From Myxococcaceae bacterium (GTDB lineage Bacteria; Myxococcota; Myxococcia; Myxococcales; Myxococcaceae), in assembly GCA_017881265.1 (NCBI GenBank), contig JADGRA010000006.1:1-64000 (forward strand): a DNA stretch of 64,000 nt, given 5' to 3'. Position numbers and translations under genes: made by a program. How positions within the stretch are numbered: the first letter of the stretch is position 1; each line of letters begins with the position of its first letter. The notes beneath the pieces are model-generated. The model ran no database searches and was not told where the DNA came from. It worked only from the letters and a program-made list of their open reading frames with translations. Below are positions 1 through 8,839 of this stretch, piece by piece.

Positions 1-72
1 GAACGCCCGGCAACGTCGTCCATCGTGCCTCGCCGGTCAGCGCCCGTTCTGCGGGGTATTCGGGAGTTCGGT

Positions 73-600
73 CTACTTCTTCCCGAACAGTCCACCGAGC
101 ATCGAGGCGATGCCCCCGAGGCTGCCGGACGCTTGGCCCTGGGCGGCGCCGGTCAGCTTCGGCAACAGCTGTCCGAGGATGGACTGGGCCCCGTCTGCGC
201 CCATGCGGTGCTGGAGAAACTGGCCGAGGACGGGAGCAACAGCCGCCATCTGCTCAGGCTTGACGCCGTACTTGGCGAGGACGGTCGTCATGGCGGTCGC
301 CGCGCCGCAGCCCTGCAGCTGGGCGGCGAGGTTCCCCCCCTGGGCGCCGCCGAGCATCGAGCCCAGCACTCCAAGGAGGTCGCCGTTACCGCCGGCCGGG
401 GCCGCACCGCCCTGGTGGGCAGCCGCCGTCTGCATCCAGTTCTTCAACTCGGGGATGGCTGCCTGAAGTTGGCCAGCCGCGTCTGGGCCCGCGCTGTGGT
501 GCACCGCACCGTTGACGACGCCGAGGAGGCCGCCGGCGAGACCCTTGGCCTGGTCTGGCGTCATGCCGAGCTGAGAGGAGAGTGTTCCGATGAGGTCCAT
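73..600 (-). CDS. DUF2780-like glycine/alanine-rich protein
   Basis: A 175-residue protein with no signal peptide or membrane segment. It is built from helical blocks rich in Gly, Ala, Leu and Gln, including LGMTPDQAKGLAGGLLG near the N-terminus and a C-terminal LGGIASMLGGLFGKK. This resembles the DUF2780 family (small proteins with amphipathic helices separated by glycine runs), whose function is unknown. It is the last gene of the minus-strand run that starts at 8605, 20 bases after the stop of the coiled-coil gene, so it is probably co-transcribed. The ATG at 600 is the only sensible start. Family assignment is from memory of the pattern and is moderate. Confidence 0.65.
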   Translation of the reverse strand: MDLIGTLSSQLGMTPDQAKGLAGGLLGVVNGAVHHSAGPDAAGQLQAAIPELKNWMQTAAAHQGGAAPAGGNGDLLGVLGSMLGGAQGGNLAAQLQGCGAATAMTTVLAKYGVKPEQMAAVAPVLGQFLQHRMGADGAQSILGQLLPKLTGAAQGQASGSLGGIASMLGGLFGKK

Positions 601-620
601 TGCTTCTCCCTGCCCCCGGC

Positions 621-1664
621 TTACGGGGGGCTTCCGTACTTCGCAAGGTGTAGGCGCCGAGCGGCCGCCGTCCAGCGGTCTCGCACGATTCGGTTGCGGA
701 ATCCAGGCAGCCGTTCGCTCATGGTTTGGATGTCTTCGCGCGTCCAGCTCGCGATTTGCGCGTAGCGGTAAATGCCAAACTCGTGAAGCTTTTGTTTCAG
801 GACGGGGCCGATGCCGCGAATTCGCTGAAGGTCGTCCTGGACGTCGTCCGTCGGTACGCGCGGCGGCGACGCACGCTTCGGCGCTGGAGTCGCAGGGGGT
901 TCCGCCACTGCCGGAGGAGGCACAAGCTCCGACTGGCCGTCGAGTTTAGAACGCAGTTCGAGAAGAAGGGACTGGGCCTCGACGAGTCGGGCGGCCAGCG
1001 CCTCGCGGTCGGTCTCGGACTCGGCCAGCTGGCGGCGGGTGGCGTGCAGCTCCTGACTTGCCATCTCCGCCTGCGCGCGGGCCGAATCCCAGCCAGCCTC
1101 TGCGGCCTGGAGGGTGGCCCTCAGGGTGTCGAGCCGTTGGCGCGTCGCATCGCTTGCGGCGCTCGACGGCTGTGCCGCCTTCACCAGCTCGAGCTCCCGC
1201 CGCAGGGCATCGCGCCCGCTCTCTGTTTCTGCGAGACGCGCCTCGGTGTGAGAGCGAGCCACTTGGGCAGCCTCCGAATTCCCGCGGAGGGAATCCGAGG
1301 ATGCTTGAGCGGTCTTGAGCTGCGAGGACAGCATCAACACCTCGGCGCGCGCAGCGGCGGCTTCCTTTTGGGCGCCGTCTCGCGCCGCCTGGGTTTCGGC
1401 AAGCTGCTTTTGCCGCACGTTGGCTTCCTGGCGCGCGGAGTCCACGCCGGCTTGCAGCCCCGCGAGTCGACGCTGTTCCTCTGCCCGAGACGCCTCGACG
1501 CCACGCAGCTGCGCTCGGACGTCCTCCAGACTCCGGCGCAGCTCGTCACCCTCCCTGACGCCAAGCCGCGCGCCACGGAGCCCGCGAGCGAACCAGCCGA
1601 TGGCGACCCCCAGCAGCGCCGCGAGGAAGAGGCAGAGGAGGATGTCCCGGACGACATCGGCCAT
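621..1664 (-). CDS. Membrane-anchored coiled-coil protein with C-terminal helix-hairpin-helix
   Basis: A 347-residue protein with three visible parts. Residues 8-26 form one hydrophobic segment, followed by the basic WFARGLRG. Residues about 30-240 are an almost uninterrupted charged, Ala/Gln/Glu-rich coiled coil. Residues 273-347 hold a helix-hairpin-helix-like module (LQRIRGIGPVLKQKLHEFGI) of the kind found as a C-terminal appendix in flagellar-flap or NADH-dehydrogenase-E-like proteins. The N-anchor/coiled-coil/HhH order suggests an inner-membrane-tethered scaffold rather than an enzyme. Its ATG overlaps the TAA stop of the OmpA-like gene (TAATG), so translation is probably coupled. Specific function unknown. 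Confidence 0.8.
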   Translation of the reverse strand: MADVVRDILLCLFLAALLGVAIGWFARGLRGARLGVREGDELRRSLEDVRAQLRGVEASRAEEQRRLAGLQAGVDSARQEANVRQKQLAETQAARDGAQKEAAAARAEVLMLSSQLKTAQASSDSLRGNSEAAQVARSHTEARLAETESGRDALRRELELVKAAQPSSAASDATRQRLDTLRATLQAAEAGWDSARAQAEMASQELHATRRQLAESETDREALAARLVEAQSLLLELRSKLDGQSELVPPPAVAEPPATPAPKRASPPRVPTDDVQDDLQRIRGIGPVLKQKLHEFGIYRYAQIASWTREDIQTMSERLPGFRNRIVRDRWTAAARRLHLAKYGSPP

Positions 1665-2404
1665 TACCGACCCCCAAGCGCGACGATGCGGAACTCGATG
1701 CGCCGGTTGAGCTGGTCCGCCTGGGGGCCACGGCTACGCACGAGTGGCCGAGCTGAGCCAGAGCCAAGGGTGTGGATTCTCGCTGGGGCGATGCCCTTGC
1801 CGATGAGGTAGGCCTTCACCGCCTGAGCCCGGAGCTGACTCAGCCGCCGGTTGGCCGCGGCGTCCCCGTGGCTGTCCGTGTGGCCCTCCACCTCCACCGT
1901 GAGCTCCGGGGCGGACGACAGCAGCGTGGCGATGGCGTCCAGCAGGGGCGTGGCCTCGGGCTCGAGTCGGTCGCTCCCTCGCTCGAAGTCAATGCGGCCA
2001 TTGGCCAGCAGACGGTCCAGCTCCGCCTGGACTCGCAACGAGACCGGGGCGGCCGGCGGCGGTGGCGCCTCGACGCGCACCGGTGGGAGTGGAGCCGGGG
2101 GCGTCACGGCGACAGGGGTAGGGGCAGGCGTCGGGGTCGGGGCGCGTGCACGGGCCAGCGGGGGCGCGTGCCTGGCCACACAGACGGCCGAGAGCCCCAC
2201 CAGGGCCAGGAGGCATGCCCCCAGCCGGAGGCCTTCGGAGGCCTCCCCCGCGGAACGCGAACGGCGGAGTGTGGCGCTTTCCGGACGCGTGTCACCCTCG
2301 CAACACTCGACGAATCTAGGCGCTTCGGATGCAGCGGATGGGAGTCCACGGTCGAGCGTTGCACGCCAGGGTGGCCGAGGTGAAGCAAGTCCAGAGCAAT
2401 CCAT
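1664..2404 (-). CDS. OmpA-family C-terminal domain protein
   Basis: A 246-residue protein. A hydrophobic stretch (LGACLLALVGLSAVCVA, about residues 70-86) is followed by a Pro/Ala/Val linker and then an OmpA/MotB peptidoglycan-binding domain. The domain keeps the typical VEGHTDSHGD and NRRLSQLRAQAVKAYLIGKG motifs and ends with NRRIEFRI. Such domains bind diaminopimelate in peptidoglycan from the periplasm. The reading frame stays open to 2725, but that part overlaps the transporter gene, so the ATG at 2404, 25 bases after the transporter stop, is preferred. No strong ribosome binding site is visible there, and the long region before the membrane segment leaves the start uncertain. Confidence 0.85.
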   Translation of the reverse strand: MDCSGLASPRPPWRATLDRGLPSAASEAPRFVECCEGDTRPESATLRRSRSAGEASEGLRLGACLLALVGLSAVCVARHAPPLARARAPTPTPAPTPVAVTPPAPLPPVRVEAPPPPAAPVSLRVQAELDRLLANGRIDFERGSDRLEPEATPLLDAIATLLSSAPELTVEVEGHTDSHGDAAANRRLSQLRAQAVKAYLIGKGIAPARIHTLGSGSARPLVRSRGPQADQLNRRIEFRIVALGGR

Positions 2405-2429
2405 GGAGTCGGTCCGGCCAGTTCCGGTG

Positions 2430-4919
2430 TCAGAGGAAGGACGACTGGGCGTCCCGAGCGCTGCCCAGGGCCACCTTCTGCTTCCAGGCCACCCAGGCCG
2501 GGAGGGCGAAGAGGGCGGCGGCGAGGCAGCACACCTCGCCCAGCGAGGCGAGGAGGCCGAAGCCGCGGAGCGCCCGGTTGTCAGCGAAGAGCAGGGAGGC
2601 GTAGCCGATGACCGTGGTGGCCGAGCAGAGCGCGACGGCAGCGCCGGTCTCCCGCAGGACGGCATGCATCGAAGGATGGCCGCCCCGTCGGTAGCGCTGG
2701 ACGATGTTGACCGCGTAGTCGACACCGATGCCGAACGTGATGGGCAGCACGACGAAGTTCAAGAAGTTGACCCGAACGTGCGCCGCGGCCGCCGCCCCCA
2801 CCAGCCAGGCCACCCCCAACAGCAGGCTCCCGCACGTCAGCAGGCTGGGGCCGAGTCGCCGGAAGACCAGCACCACCAAGGCGCACACTGCGACGAGGGC
2901 CACCAGGGTGGCGCGTGGCCCGTCTCGGACGATGGCGGCGTTGATGTCAGCCACCAGCAACGGCTGCGCCAGTGCCTGGGTTGAAGCGCGGCTCTCCTCG
3001 ATGGACCCGCGCAGAAGCGCTCGAATGGCCTCCAACTCATCGGCGTTGAGGACTCCCACCTTGCGCGGGAAGGCAAGTGCGATGCGTCCGCTGGAACCGT
3101 CCCGCTCCGTCAGTGCCCGGCGGACGGACCGCGGCAAGTCCCCCAGCGTGGGTGGCCGGGGGTCCGCAGGAGGCCGGAGCCGCTGGGCCCGGGCGCGAAC
3201 GTTCGGCGAGAGCTGCTCGAGGCGCCTCTCGGCGAGGGCCTCCCGAAGCTCCTTCACCAGGGGCAGCTTCTCGGAGGCATCGTTCGGGAGGGCACTCGAC
3301 AGCGTGCGGACCTCCCGCAGCGGGTCGGCCGGGCCCAGCTCGGCCCGCTTGCGCGAGAGGACCCGCAGCGTCTGGTCGAGGTCCCCCGGCGTTTCCCCCC
3401 GGAGCACCATAGGACTGAGGTAGGTGCGGAAAATCTCGTCCAGCTTGAAGGACCAGAACGTGGCACCGGACTCGAGGCTTTTCTGCGAGCGGACCCGCGC
3501 CACCTCGGTTTCCAAGAGAGGGCCCCGGTAGGCGAGCACTGCGACCAGCGACGCGCCGAGCAGAAGACCGGAGAGAGTGCGAATCGCTGCGCCGTGGTGC
3601 TCGACGAGGTCGGCGGCGGCCGCTCCCCAGGGGTGGCCGGGGCGCCGCGGGAGAAAGCTTCCCGGCCGCCTGGCTTCCAGGGTGGCGATGAGGGGGGGCA
3701 ACAGCAGAAAGGCGGCGAGCCAATTCAGAGCCATGCCCAGGCCGCCGATGACGCCGAATTGGCTGAAGCCCCGAAAGTCCGTCGTCGCCAGGGAGAGGTA
3801 GGCCAGCCCCGCGGCAAAGGACGCAACGAAGGTGGCCGCCAGGGAACCGGACCACGCCAGGCGCAGCGCTTCCTCCACCCCGAGGCACCGGCTGCGCTCC
3901 TCGCAATACCGGGCGACGAACATGATGGCGACGTTGATGCCGTTCCCGAGGACGATGGAGCCCAGAAAGGCAGTGTTGGCGTTGAGGTACCCGATGAGGA
4001 ACCAGCTCAGCCCGAAGGTCACGGCGGTGCCCACGCTCAGCGCGGCGGCCAGGGCGAGGATGGGCAGCCAGCGTCGGTAGAACAGGTAGAGCGCGCCGAG
4101 GACGAAGACCAGCACCACCGCGGTGGACGCGGCGAGGTCCGAGATGAGGGACTGCTGCTCCTCGAGGGGCATTTCCACCTCGCCGGTGAAGCCGATGCGC
4201 AGGGTGGCGTCGTAGCTGGCCGGCCCGAGGGCCTGGACTTCGGACCGCACACGCTCGACGAAGCGCCTGCTGTCGCGGTAGCCATGCACCTTGTCCGAAG
4301 GGGCCACCAGCAGCGCCAGCAAATGGCCATCCGGCGTCTGGTAGTAGCCGTCGCGGAAGTGGTCGAGGCTCTGCAGGCCGTACTTCTCCTCCAGGTCCGA
4401 GAAGTCGAGCGGGGGCGGGCCCGCTGCTGCGTCCTCGTCCTCCACCAGGTGGAGGACCGGATTGTGCCGCTGCTTCTGCCAGGCCACCCGCGCGCGGATG
4501 CGGCCGAGCAACGTCCGCAGGTCCTCCTGGCTCAGGTAAAAGGCGCCGAATCTCCGGAGAAACTCCTCCTGCTCGTCCGTCCGGTAAGACACGTCCTGGA
4601 CGACGTCCGGCCCGAGCACGCGCAAGCGTGCGGCGAGTGCCTCGGCAAAGCGCTGGAGTGCCCCAGGGTCAGTCCCCTCGAGGACCAGGTACAGGTTGCT
4701 CACCGGGTTGAGCTTGGGCCCGATGCTCTTCGCAGCCAGCACGCTCGGCGCGGTCTCGGGCAGCAACTCCTCGAGGTCGCTGCGGAGGTTGGAGTACAGC
4801 CTCGCGGTGAAGAATCCGCCGATGAGGAGAAGCAACCCGGCCGTGATCAAGACGGCGCGTCGTCGACGGAGGAGCCAGCCGACCAGAGGTGTGGCGAGCG
4901 ATTCTGGGTCGACCTTCAC
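2430..4919 (-). CDS. MMPL/RND-superfamily lipid exporter (HpnN-like)
   Basis: An 829-residue transporter with the duplicated RND architecture. One N-terminal membrane helix (about 22-42) is followed by a large periplasmic loop, five helices including YARYCEERSR-type cytoplasmic joints, then a second helix, second periplasmic loop and a last helical bundle. The conserved GNGINVAIMFVARYCEE and GIGVDYAVNIVQRY stretches match the MMPL branch, which moves lipids or hydrophobic molecules by proton motive force. Its size and lack of a partner adaptor favour lipid export (as in hopanoid HpnN) over drug efflux. The GTG start overlaps the dehydrogenase stop by four bases (GTGA). Substrate is inferred only from neighbours. 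Confidence 0.85.
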   Translation of the reverse strand: MKVDPESLATPLVGWLLRRRRAVLITAGLLLLIGGFFTARLYSNLRSDLEELLPETAPSVLAAKSIGPKLNPVSNLYLVLEGTDPGALQRFAEALAARLRVLGPDVVQDVSYRTDEQEEFLRRFGAFYLSQEDLRTLLGRIRARVAWQKQRHNPVLHLVEDEDAAAGPPPLDFSDLEEKYGLQSLDHFRDGYYQTPDGHLLALLVAPSDKVHGYRDSRRFVERVRSEVQALGPASYDATLRIGFTGEVEMPLEEQQSLISDLAASTAVVLVFVLGALYLFYRRWLPILALAAALSVGTAVTFGLSWFLIGYLNANTAFLGSIVLGNGINVAIMFVARYCEERSRCLGVEEALRLAWSGSLAATFVASFAAGLAYLSLATTDFRGFSQFGVIGGLGMALNWLAAFLLLPPLIATLEARRPGSFLPRRPGHPWGAAAADLVEHHGAAIRTLSGLLLGASLVAVLAYRGPLLETEVARVRSQKSLESGATFWSFKLDEIFRTYLSPMVLRGETPGDLDQTLRVLSRKRAELGPADPLREVRTLSSALPNDASEKLPLVKELREALAERRLEQLSPNVRARAQRLRPPADPRPPTLGDLPRSVRRALTERDGSSGRIALAFPRKVGVLNADELEAIRALLRGSIEESRASTQALAQPLLVADINAAIVRDGPRATLVALVAVCALVVLVFRRLGPSLLTCGSLLLGVAWLVGAAAAAHVRVNFLNFVVLPITFGIGVDYAVNIVQRYRRGGHPSMHAVLRETGAAVALCSATTVIGYASLLFADNRALRGFGLLASLGEVCCLAAALFALPAWVAWKQKVALGSARDAQSSFL

Positions 4920-6013
4920 CTCGCGCCCTCAGCGGGGCCGTCGATGGAGAGGGGAAGCTCGCGACAGCCGCTCGCGGCCGAGCGGTAGGCCGCGTCGATG
5001 AGCTGCACGCAGGCGGCAGCGTCCTGGGCTTCTTTTCCCACCCAGGTGCCGGCGGCGATGGCGGCGCGAAACTCCTCGAACAGCGAGTTGAACCAGGAGA
5101 CGTGGCTCGCATCCATCCAGTCGGAGGAGACGCGCCTGCGCTCCGTGGTCCAGCGACCGGCGCCCGGGGCGCCGGCGTCTTGCCGGACCGCCACCTCCAG
5201 GTCGTCGTCATCGACGGTGATGGCGCCGCGCTCTCCCTGCAGCGCGTACAGCACCTTGCGGACACCGGCGGTCCAGCTCAGGTGCGCCTGGGCCAGCCCG
5301 GTGGGGAAGGTGAGTGCCAGGCTGATGTTGTCCTCGGTGTCCCAGCGCCCAGGCTCGAGGTTGGCCAGCTTGGCGGTGACCGAGCTCGGGTAGGCCCCCA
5401 TCCATTCGAAGGCCAGGTAGAAGGTGTGGCTGCCGTGGTCCATGGCAATTCCGCCGCCGGAATAGCGTCGCTCTCGCCGCCAGTGTGTCCTCCACTCCGG
5501 CACGCCCTTGGCGTGGGTGGTGCGGAAGGTGCTCAGGCTGACGCTACGGACACTGCCGATTCGCCCCGAAACGAGGACTTCCCGAATGGCCTTCACCACC
5601 GGCGCGTGCTTGTAGTTGTGGCAGGGGAAGAGCACCTTATGCGCCCGGCGCGCATGTTGAAGCAGCGCGCGGGCTTCGGTAACGGTGGTGGTCAGGGGCT
5701 TCTCACACAGCACGTGGAGTCCAGCGTCGAGCGCCCGGTGGGCGATGGTGGCGTGCTCGGAGGGCGGCGTGGAGATGTCCACGAAGTCGAGCGAGCCAGC
5801 TTCCGCAGTGAGAAGCGCCTCGGCGGTCTCGTACAGGCGCGCCTCGGGCAGGGCGGCCCGGGCAACCCGCAGGCGGGGGGCACAGACGTCAGCGACGGCG
5901 ACGATGTCGACGTCCTGCTCGCGGCGGTACGCCGGAAGGTGGCCCTCGGCCGAGATGAAGCCGTAGCCGATGAGGGCGCCGCGGAGGCGACGGGGCAGGG
6001 GGGGCGCTGGCAT
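4916..6013 (-). CDS. Gfo/Idh/MocA-family NAD(P)-dependent oxidoreductase
   Basis: A 365-residue protein with an N-terminal Rossmann fold (ALIGYGFISAEGHLPAY, about 13-29). The family EKP motif is at 104-106 (CEKPLTTT), the CHNYKHAP substrate loop follows, and GGGIAMDHGSHTFYLA supplies the usual Asp/His pair. The family oxidises a hydroxyl on sugars, inositols or related polyols; myo-inositol 2-dehydrogenase belongs to it. The frame is open to 6067, but ATG 6013 starts just before the Rossmann strand and leaves 22 bases after the aminotransferase stop. Lying directly after a PLP aminotransferase gene, it could provide the keto substrate for amination. Substrate unproven. Confidence 0.85.
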   Translation of the reverse strand: MPAPPLPRRLRGALIGYGFISAEGHLPAYRREQDVDIVAVADVCAPRLRVARAALPEARLYETAEALLTAEAGSLDFVDISTPPSEHATIAHRALDAGLHVLCEKPLTTTVTEARALLQHARRAHKVLFPCHNYKHAPVVKAIREVLVSGRIGSVRSVSLSTFRTTHAKGVPEWRTHWRRERRYSGGGIAMDHGSHTFYLAFEWMGAYPSSVTAKLANLEPGRWDTEDNISLALTFPTGLAQAHLSWTAGVRKVLYALQGERGAITVDDDDLEVAVRQDAGAPGAGRWTTERRRVSSDWMDASHVSWFNSLFEEFRAAIAAGTWVGKEAQDAAACVQLIDAAYRSAASGCRELPLSIDGPAEGAR

Positions 6014-6035
6014 GGAAGGGCGTCTTTTGGGGGTA

Positions 6036-7379
6036 TTAGTGCCAGCGGCCGCTGCGCTCCAACTCACCGAAGACCTCGGCGAGCAGGCCGAGCGCCTCGT
6101 CGGCCGAGGCCTCGTCGATGGTGAGTGCCGGCTGAAGGCGAATGCGGGGTGAGTAGGTCATGGCGAGTAGCCCGCGCCGCAGGCCGGACAGGTAGACGTC
6201 TTTCATCACGCCTGCAGAAATGGGCTCCCGGGTCTTGCGGTCGCGGACCATCTCGATGCCCAGCAGAAGGCCTTTGCCGCGGACGTCGCCGATGAAGGGG
6301 AAGCGCTCCTGCAGGTGCTGAAGGCGACCAAGCATGAAGCGACCCACCGTCTCGGCGTTTTCCCAGAGGCGCTCGCGCTCGATGGTGGTGACGGTGGCCA
6401 GGGCCGCGGCCGCCGCGAGGGGATTGCCTCCGTAGCTACTGGAGGCGCCGGAGGGGAGATTCCACGGAGGCGTCTCGGCGATGTCCGTGCGGGTGAGCAG
6501 TCCACTGACTGGAAACCCGGACCCGAAGCCTTTCCCCAGTGTCACCACGTCCGGCGCGACGCCTGGCGTGTGGTCGATGCCCCAGCGACGGCCGGTGCGT
6601 CCGAAGCCCGTAATCATCTCGTCCACCACGAGGAGGGCCCCCACCTCGCGCGCCGCGTCGGCCACCGCCGGAAGGAATTCGGGCGGCGGAATGACATTCC
6701 CGGCGGTCCCTTGCATCGGCTCGACGAGGACGGCAGCAACCGGCCCCTGCGGCTGCGTCTTCAGCGCCTTCCGGGCAAATTCGGCGCACGCGATGCCACA
6801 GTTGCCGTACTGCAGGCCGAAGGGGCAGCGGTAGCAATCCGCGTAGGGAATGGACGTGGTGTGCGGCAGCAGCGGCGGAAAGCCGTGCTTGGCCTCGCTG
6901 CCCATGAGCGACATGACGCCCGCGGTTTTCCCGTGGAAGCCGCCCCAGAAGCCCACCACGTCCAGGCGCCCCGCCTTGGCCCGTGCCAGCCGCAGCGCCG
7001 ACTCCACCGCCTCCGCACCGCCAGAGTATAGCTGCAGCCGGTCCAGTCCGGCCGGGGCCACGGCGGCCACCGCATCCATCAGCTGGGCCCGCGGTGCGCT
7101 GGTGAAGCTGCCGACGGTCAGCTTCGCCACCTGCGCCGTGAGCGCCTGGACATAGCCAGGGTGAGCGTGGCCGAGCGAGTTGACGCCAATGCCCCCAATC
7201 AAATCAACGAAGGTGTTCCCGTCGACGTCCGTGAGGTAGCTGCCCTGCCCGTGGTCCATCGCCACCCCGGCCCAGAGCGCGAAGCTTTGCAGTCCGGGGG
7301 CCAGATGCCGGGCCTCTCTCTCGACGAGGGCACGACTCCGCGGGCCTGGCACTTCCGTCTCGAGGAAGACCTTGGCCAT
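6036..7379 (-). CDS. Class III PLP-dependent aminotransferase
   Basis: A 447-residue fold-type I enzyme. It has the ordered class III motifs: YSGGAEAVESALRLA (phosphate cup), FWGGFHGKT, LVEPMQGTAGN, VVDEMITGFGRTG (Asp253 for the pyridine nitrogen) and TLGKGFGSGFP with Lys283 as the Schiff-base lysine. A cysteine-rich insert, CYRCPFGLQYGNCGIAC (182-198, four Cys), is seen in some GABA/ornithine-type members. The frame runs on to 7673, but that part overlaps GtrA; ATG 7379 lies four bases after the GtrA stop. Class III enzymes aminate aldehydes or ketones, including the hopanoid aminotransferase HpnO. Here a dehydrogenase follows, so a lipid or polyol ketone is a plausible substrate. Confidence 0.88.
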   Translation of the reverse strand: MAKVFLETEVPGPRSRALVEREARHLAPGLQSFALWAGVAMDHGQGSYLTDVDGNTFVDLIGGIGVNSLGHAHPGYVQALTAQVAKLTVGSFTSAPRAQLMDAVAAVAPAGLDRLQLYSGGAEAVESALRLARAKAGRLDVVGFWGGFHGKTAGVMSLMGSEAKHGFPPLLPHTTSIPYADCYRCPFGLQYGNCGIACAEFARKALKTQPQGPVAAVLVEPMQGTAGNVIPPPEFLPAVADAAREVGALLVVDEMITGFGRTGRRWGIDHTPGVAPDVVTLGKGFGSGFPVSGLLTRTDIAETPPWNLPSGASSSYGGNPLAAAAALATVTTIERERLWENAETVGRFMLGRLQHLQERFPFIGDVRGKGLLLGIEMVRDRKTREPISAGVMKDVYLSGLRRGLLAMTYSPRIRLQPALTIDEASADEALGLLAEVFGELERSGRWH

Positions 7380-7383
7380 GGCG

Positions 7384-7839
7384 TCAGCGGGCGTCGCCCG
7401 CGCGGAAGACGTACAGCCGGTGCACGGGGTAGTTCCAGGCCACGCCCACCAAGCCGGCCGCGGCGAGGACTCCCACCCCGGGCGCGAGGCCCAGCTGGCC
7501 AACCAAAAGGCGCGCCAGGGCGAGGTTGAACAGGAGCGAGGCAGCCCAGGCGAGGAGGTAGCGGAGCGCCTGGGGCCACGGACGCTGGTCGCCGGTGCGG
7601 AAGATGAGGGTGCGTTTGGTGGCGAAGTCGCTGACGCCGCCGGCAACATGGCCTGCCAGGATGGCCCACCCATAGGCGGTGCCGAACAGGATGAGGCCCT
7701 CCATCACCACCACGTCGACCGCCGAGGCAAGGGCGGCCGAGGCTTGGGATGCGGCGAAATGCCACCCCTCGCGCAGCCATGCCGCGCGCCGGGTCGCCGG
7801 AGGCCTGACGGAGGAGCTGACCACCCGGCTAGCGGCCAC
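7384..7839 (-). CDS. GtrA-family membrane protein
   Basis: A small four-helix membrane protein of about 150 residues. It shows the GtrA pattern: a first helix with VDVVVMEGLILFG, a second ending GGVSDFATKRTLIFR, and two C-terminal helices ending WNYPVHRLYVFR. GtrA proteins are thought to flip or assist transfer of polyprenyl-linked sugars or other lipid intermediates. An ATG at 7890 would create a 62-base overlap with the upstream gene, so the GTG at 7839, preceded by a weak GCGGAA, is preferred; GTG 7824 is also possible. Co-directional with the CDP-alcohol transferase, which suggests work on the same lipid. Confidence 0.75.
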   Translation of the reverse strand: MAASRVVSSSVRPPATRRAAWLREGWHFAASQASAALASAVDVVVMEGLILFGTAYGWAILAGHVAGGVSDFATKRTLIFRTGDQRPWPQALRYLLAWAASLLFNLALARLLVGQLGLAPGVGVLAAAGLVGVAWNYPVHRLYVFRAGDAR

Positions 7840-8605
7840 GTTTCCGCAACTCTGCGCGGACGAACGCCGTGCGCTGAATGGCGGTGGCATTAGCGAGGAC
7901 CGCGATGAGCGCGAGCGCGGCGAGCACCAAGGGGTAGCGCGGGTGTGCCGCGTCCGGCTCCCACCAACGTGCGAGCAGCGGGGAGAGGACGGTCGAGAGG
8001 CAGAGATAGGCGGCGCGTTCGTGCCGCTGCATTAGGCCCATGCGCGCCTGCACGCCCATCGCCTCGCCCTTCGCGCGGGCGTACGACACCATCACCGCTC
8101 CGGCACACGCCCCAGCGGCGAGGACGAAGCCCAGCGGGTCATTGCGGTAGTAGTAGGCAAACCCGAAGAAGATGGCCATCTCCGCCCAGCGGTCGACCGC
8201 GGCGTCGAGCACCTCGCCCGCATCCGAGGCAAGCCCACGCTCGCGGGCCACGCCGCCGTCGAGCGAATCGCACATGGCGCCCGCCACCAGGGCCCAGCCT
8301 CCGAGCCCGAACCAGCCTGCGCCCACCGCGACGGCGGCGCCCAGATGCAGGACAAGGGAAGTCCACGAAAGCGTGTCGGGCTGCACGCCCAGCCAGACGC
8401 AGGCCCGCACCGCGGGCTGGAAGACCCATAGCCCGTATTCCATGAAGTACGCGCCGAGCGCGGACGTCGTCCCCTGTTCCGTCACCCGCTTGCTTTGCGG
8501 GCGCCCGGCCAGCGTGGTCTTCAGTGCGAAGGCGCCGAGCGCCACCACGAAGAGGCCAGCGAGGATGGCCAGGGCGATGAGGCGGGGGAGGTGGTGGCCA
8601 GTCAT
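7829..8605 (-). CDS. CDP-alcohol phosphatidyltransferase
   Basis: A 259-residue multi-pass enzyme with a complete CDP-alcohol phosphotransferase signature. Asp113, Asp116, Gly117, Ala120, Arg121, Gly130, Asp134 and Asp138 fit D-x2-D-G-x2-A-R-x8-G-x3-D-x3-D; the metal ligands and catalytic Asp are all present. The family displaces CMP from CDP-diacylglycerol (or another CDP-alcohol) with an alcohol such as inositol phosphate, glycerol phosphate or serine. Start ATG 8605 leaves a hydrophobic first helix; upstream in-frame starts to 8671 add only a basic tail. It is probably the first gene of the eight-gene minus-strand run. Acceptor not determined; inositol-1-phosphate is a candidate because its synthase lies 3 kb away. 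Confidence 0.88.
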   Translation of the reverse strand: MTGHHLPRLIALAILAGLFVVALGAFALKTTLAGRPQSKRVTEQGTTSALGAYFMEYGLWVFQPAVRACVWLGVQPDTLSWTSLVLHLGAAVAVGAGWFGLGGWALVAGAMCDSLDGGVARERGLASDAGEVLDAAVDRWAEMAIFFGFAYYYRNDPLGFVLAAGACAGAVMVSYARAKGEAMGVQARMGLMQRHERAAYLCLSTVLSPLLARWWEPDAAHPRYPLVLAALALIAVLANATAIQRTAFVRAELRKRGR

Positions 8606-8839
8606 GTGTTGCGCACGTGTCACCGGGGCGCGGCGCAGGCCAGCACATAGCGGCTTCGCGGCTGGAGTCAACGCACGGGGGCCGAGGCTGCCGTTCGGGC
8701 GCCCGTTGCACTGTCAGCGGATTTCACCCTAAACCGGCCGGCCGGGTGCTAGGCCCCGGGGCGAGGGACGCCCGGGAATTTTCCGAAGAATGCGCGGGGC
8801 AGGCCGGACGTCACAGTTGCCAACCGTTGGAGGTTTCTG

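Noticed and set aside
25..1811. Long plus-strand open frames (25-765 and 726-1811)
   Set aside because: They lie opposite the DUF2780 and coiled-coil genes, show Arg/Ala/Leu shadow composition, and have no domain match.
2404..2725. Longer N-terminus for the OmpA-like protein
   Set aside because: It overlaps the transporter gene and is Ser/Pro/Arg-rich shadow sequence.
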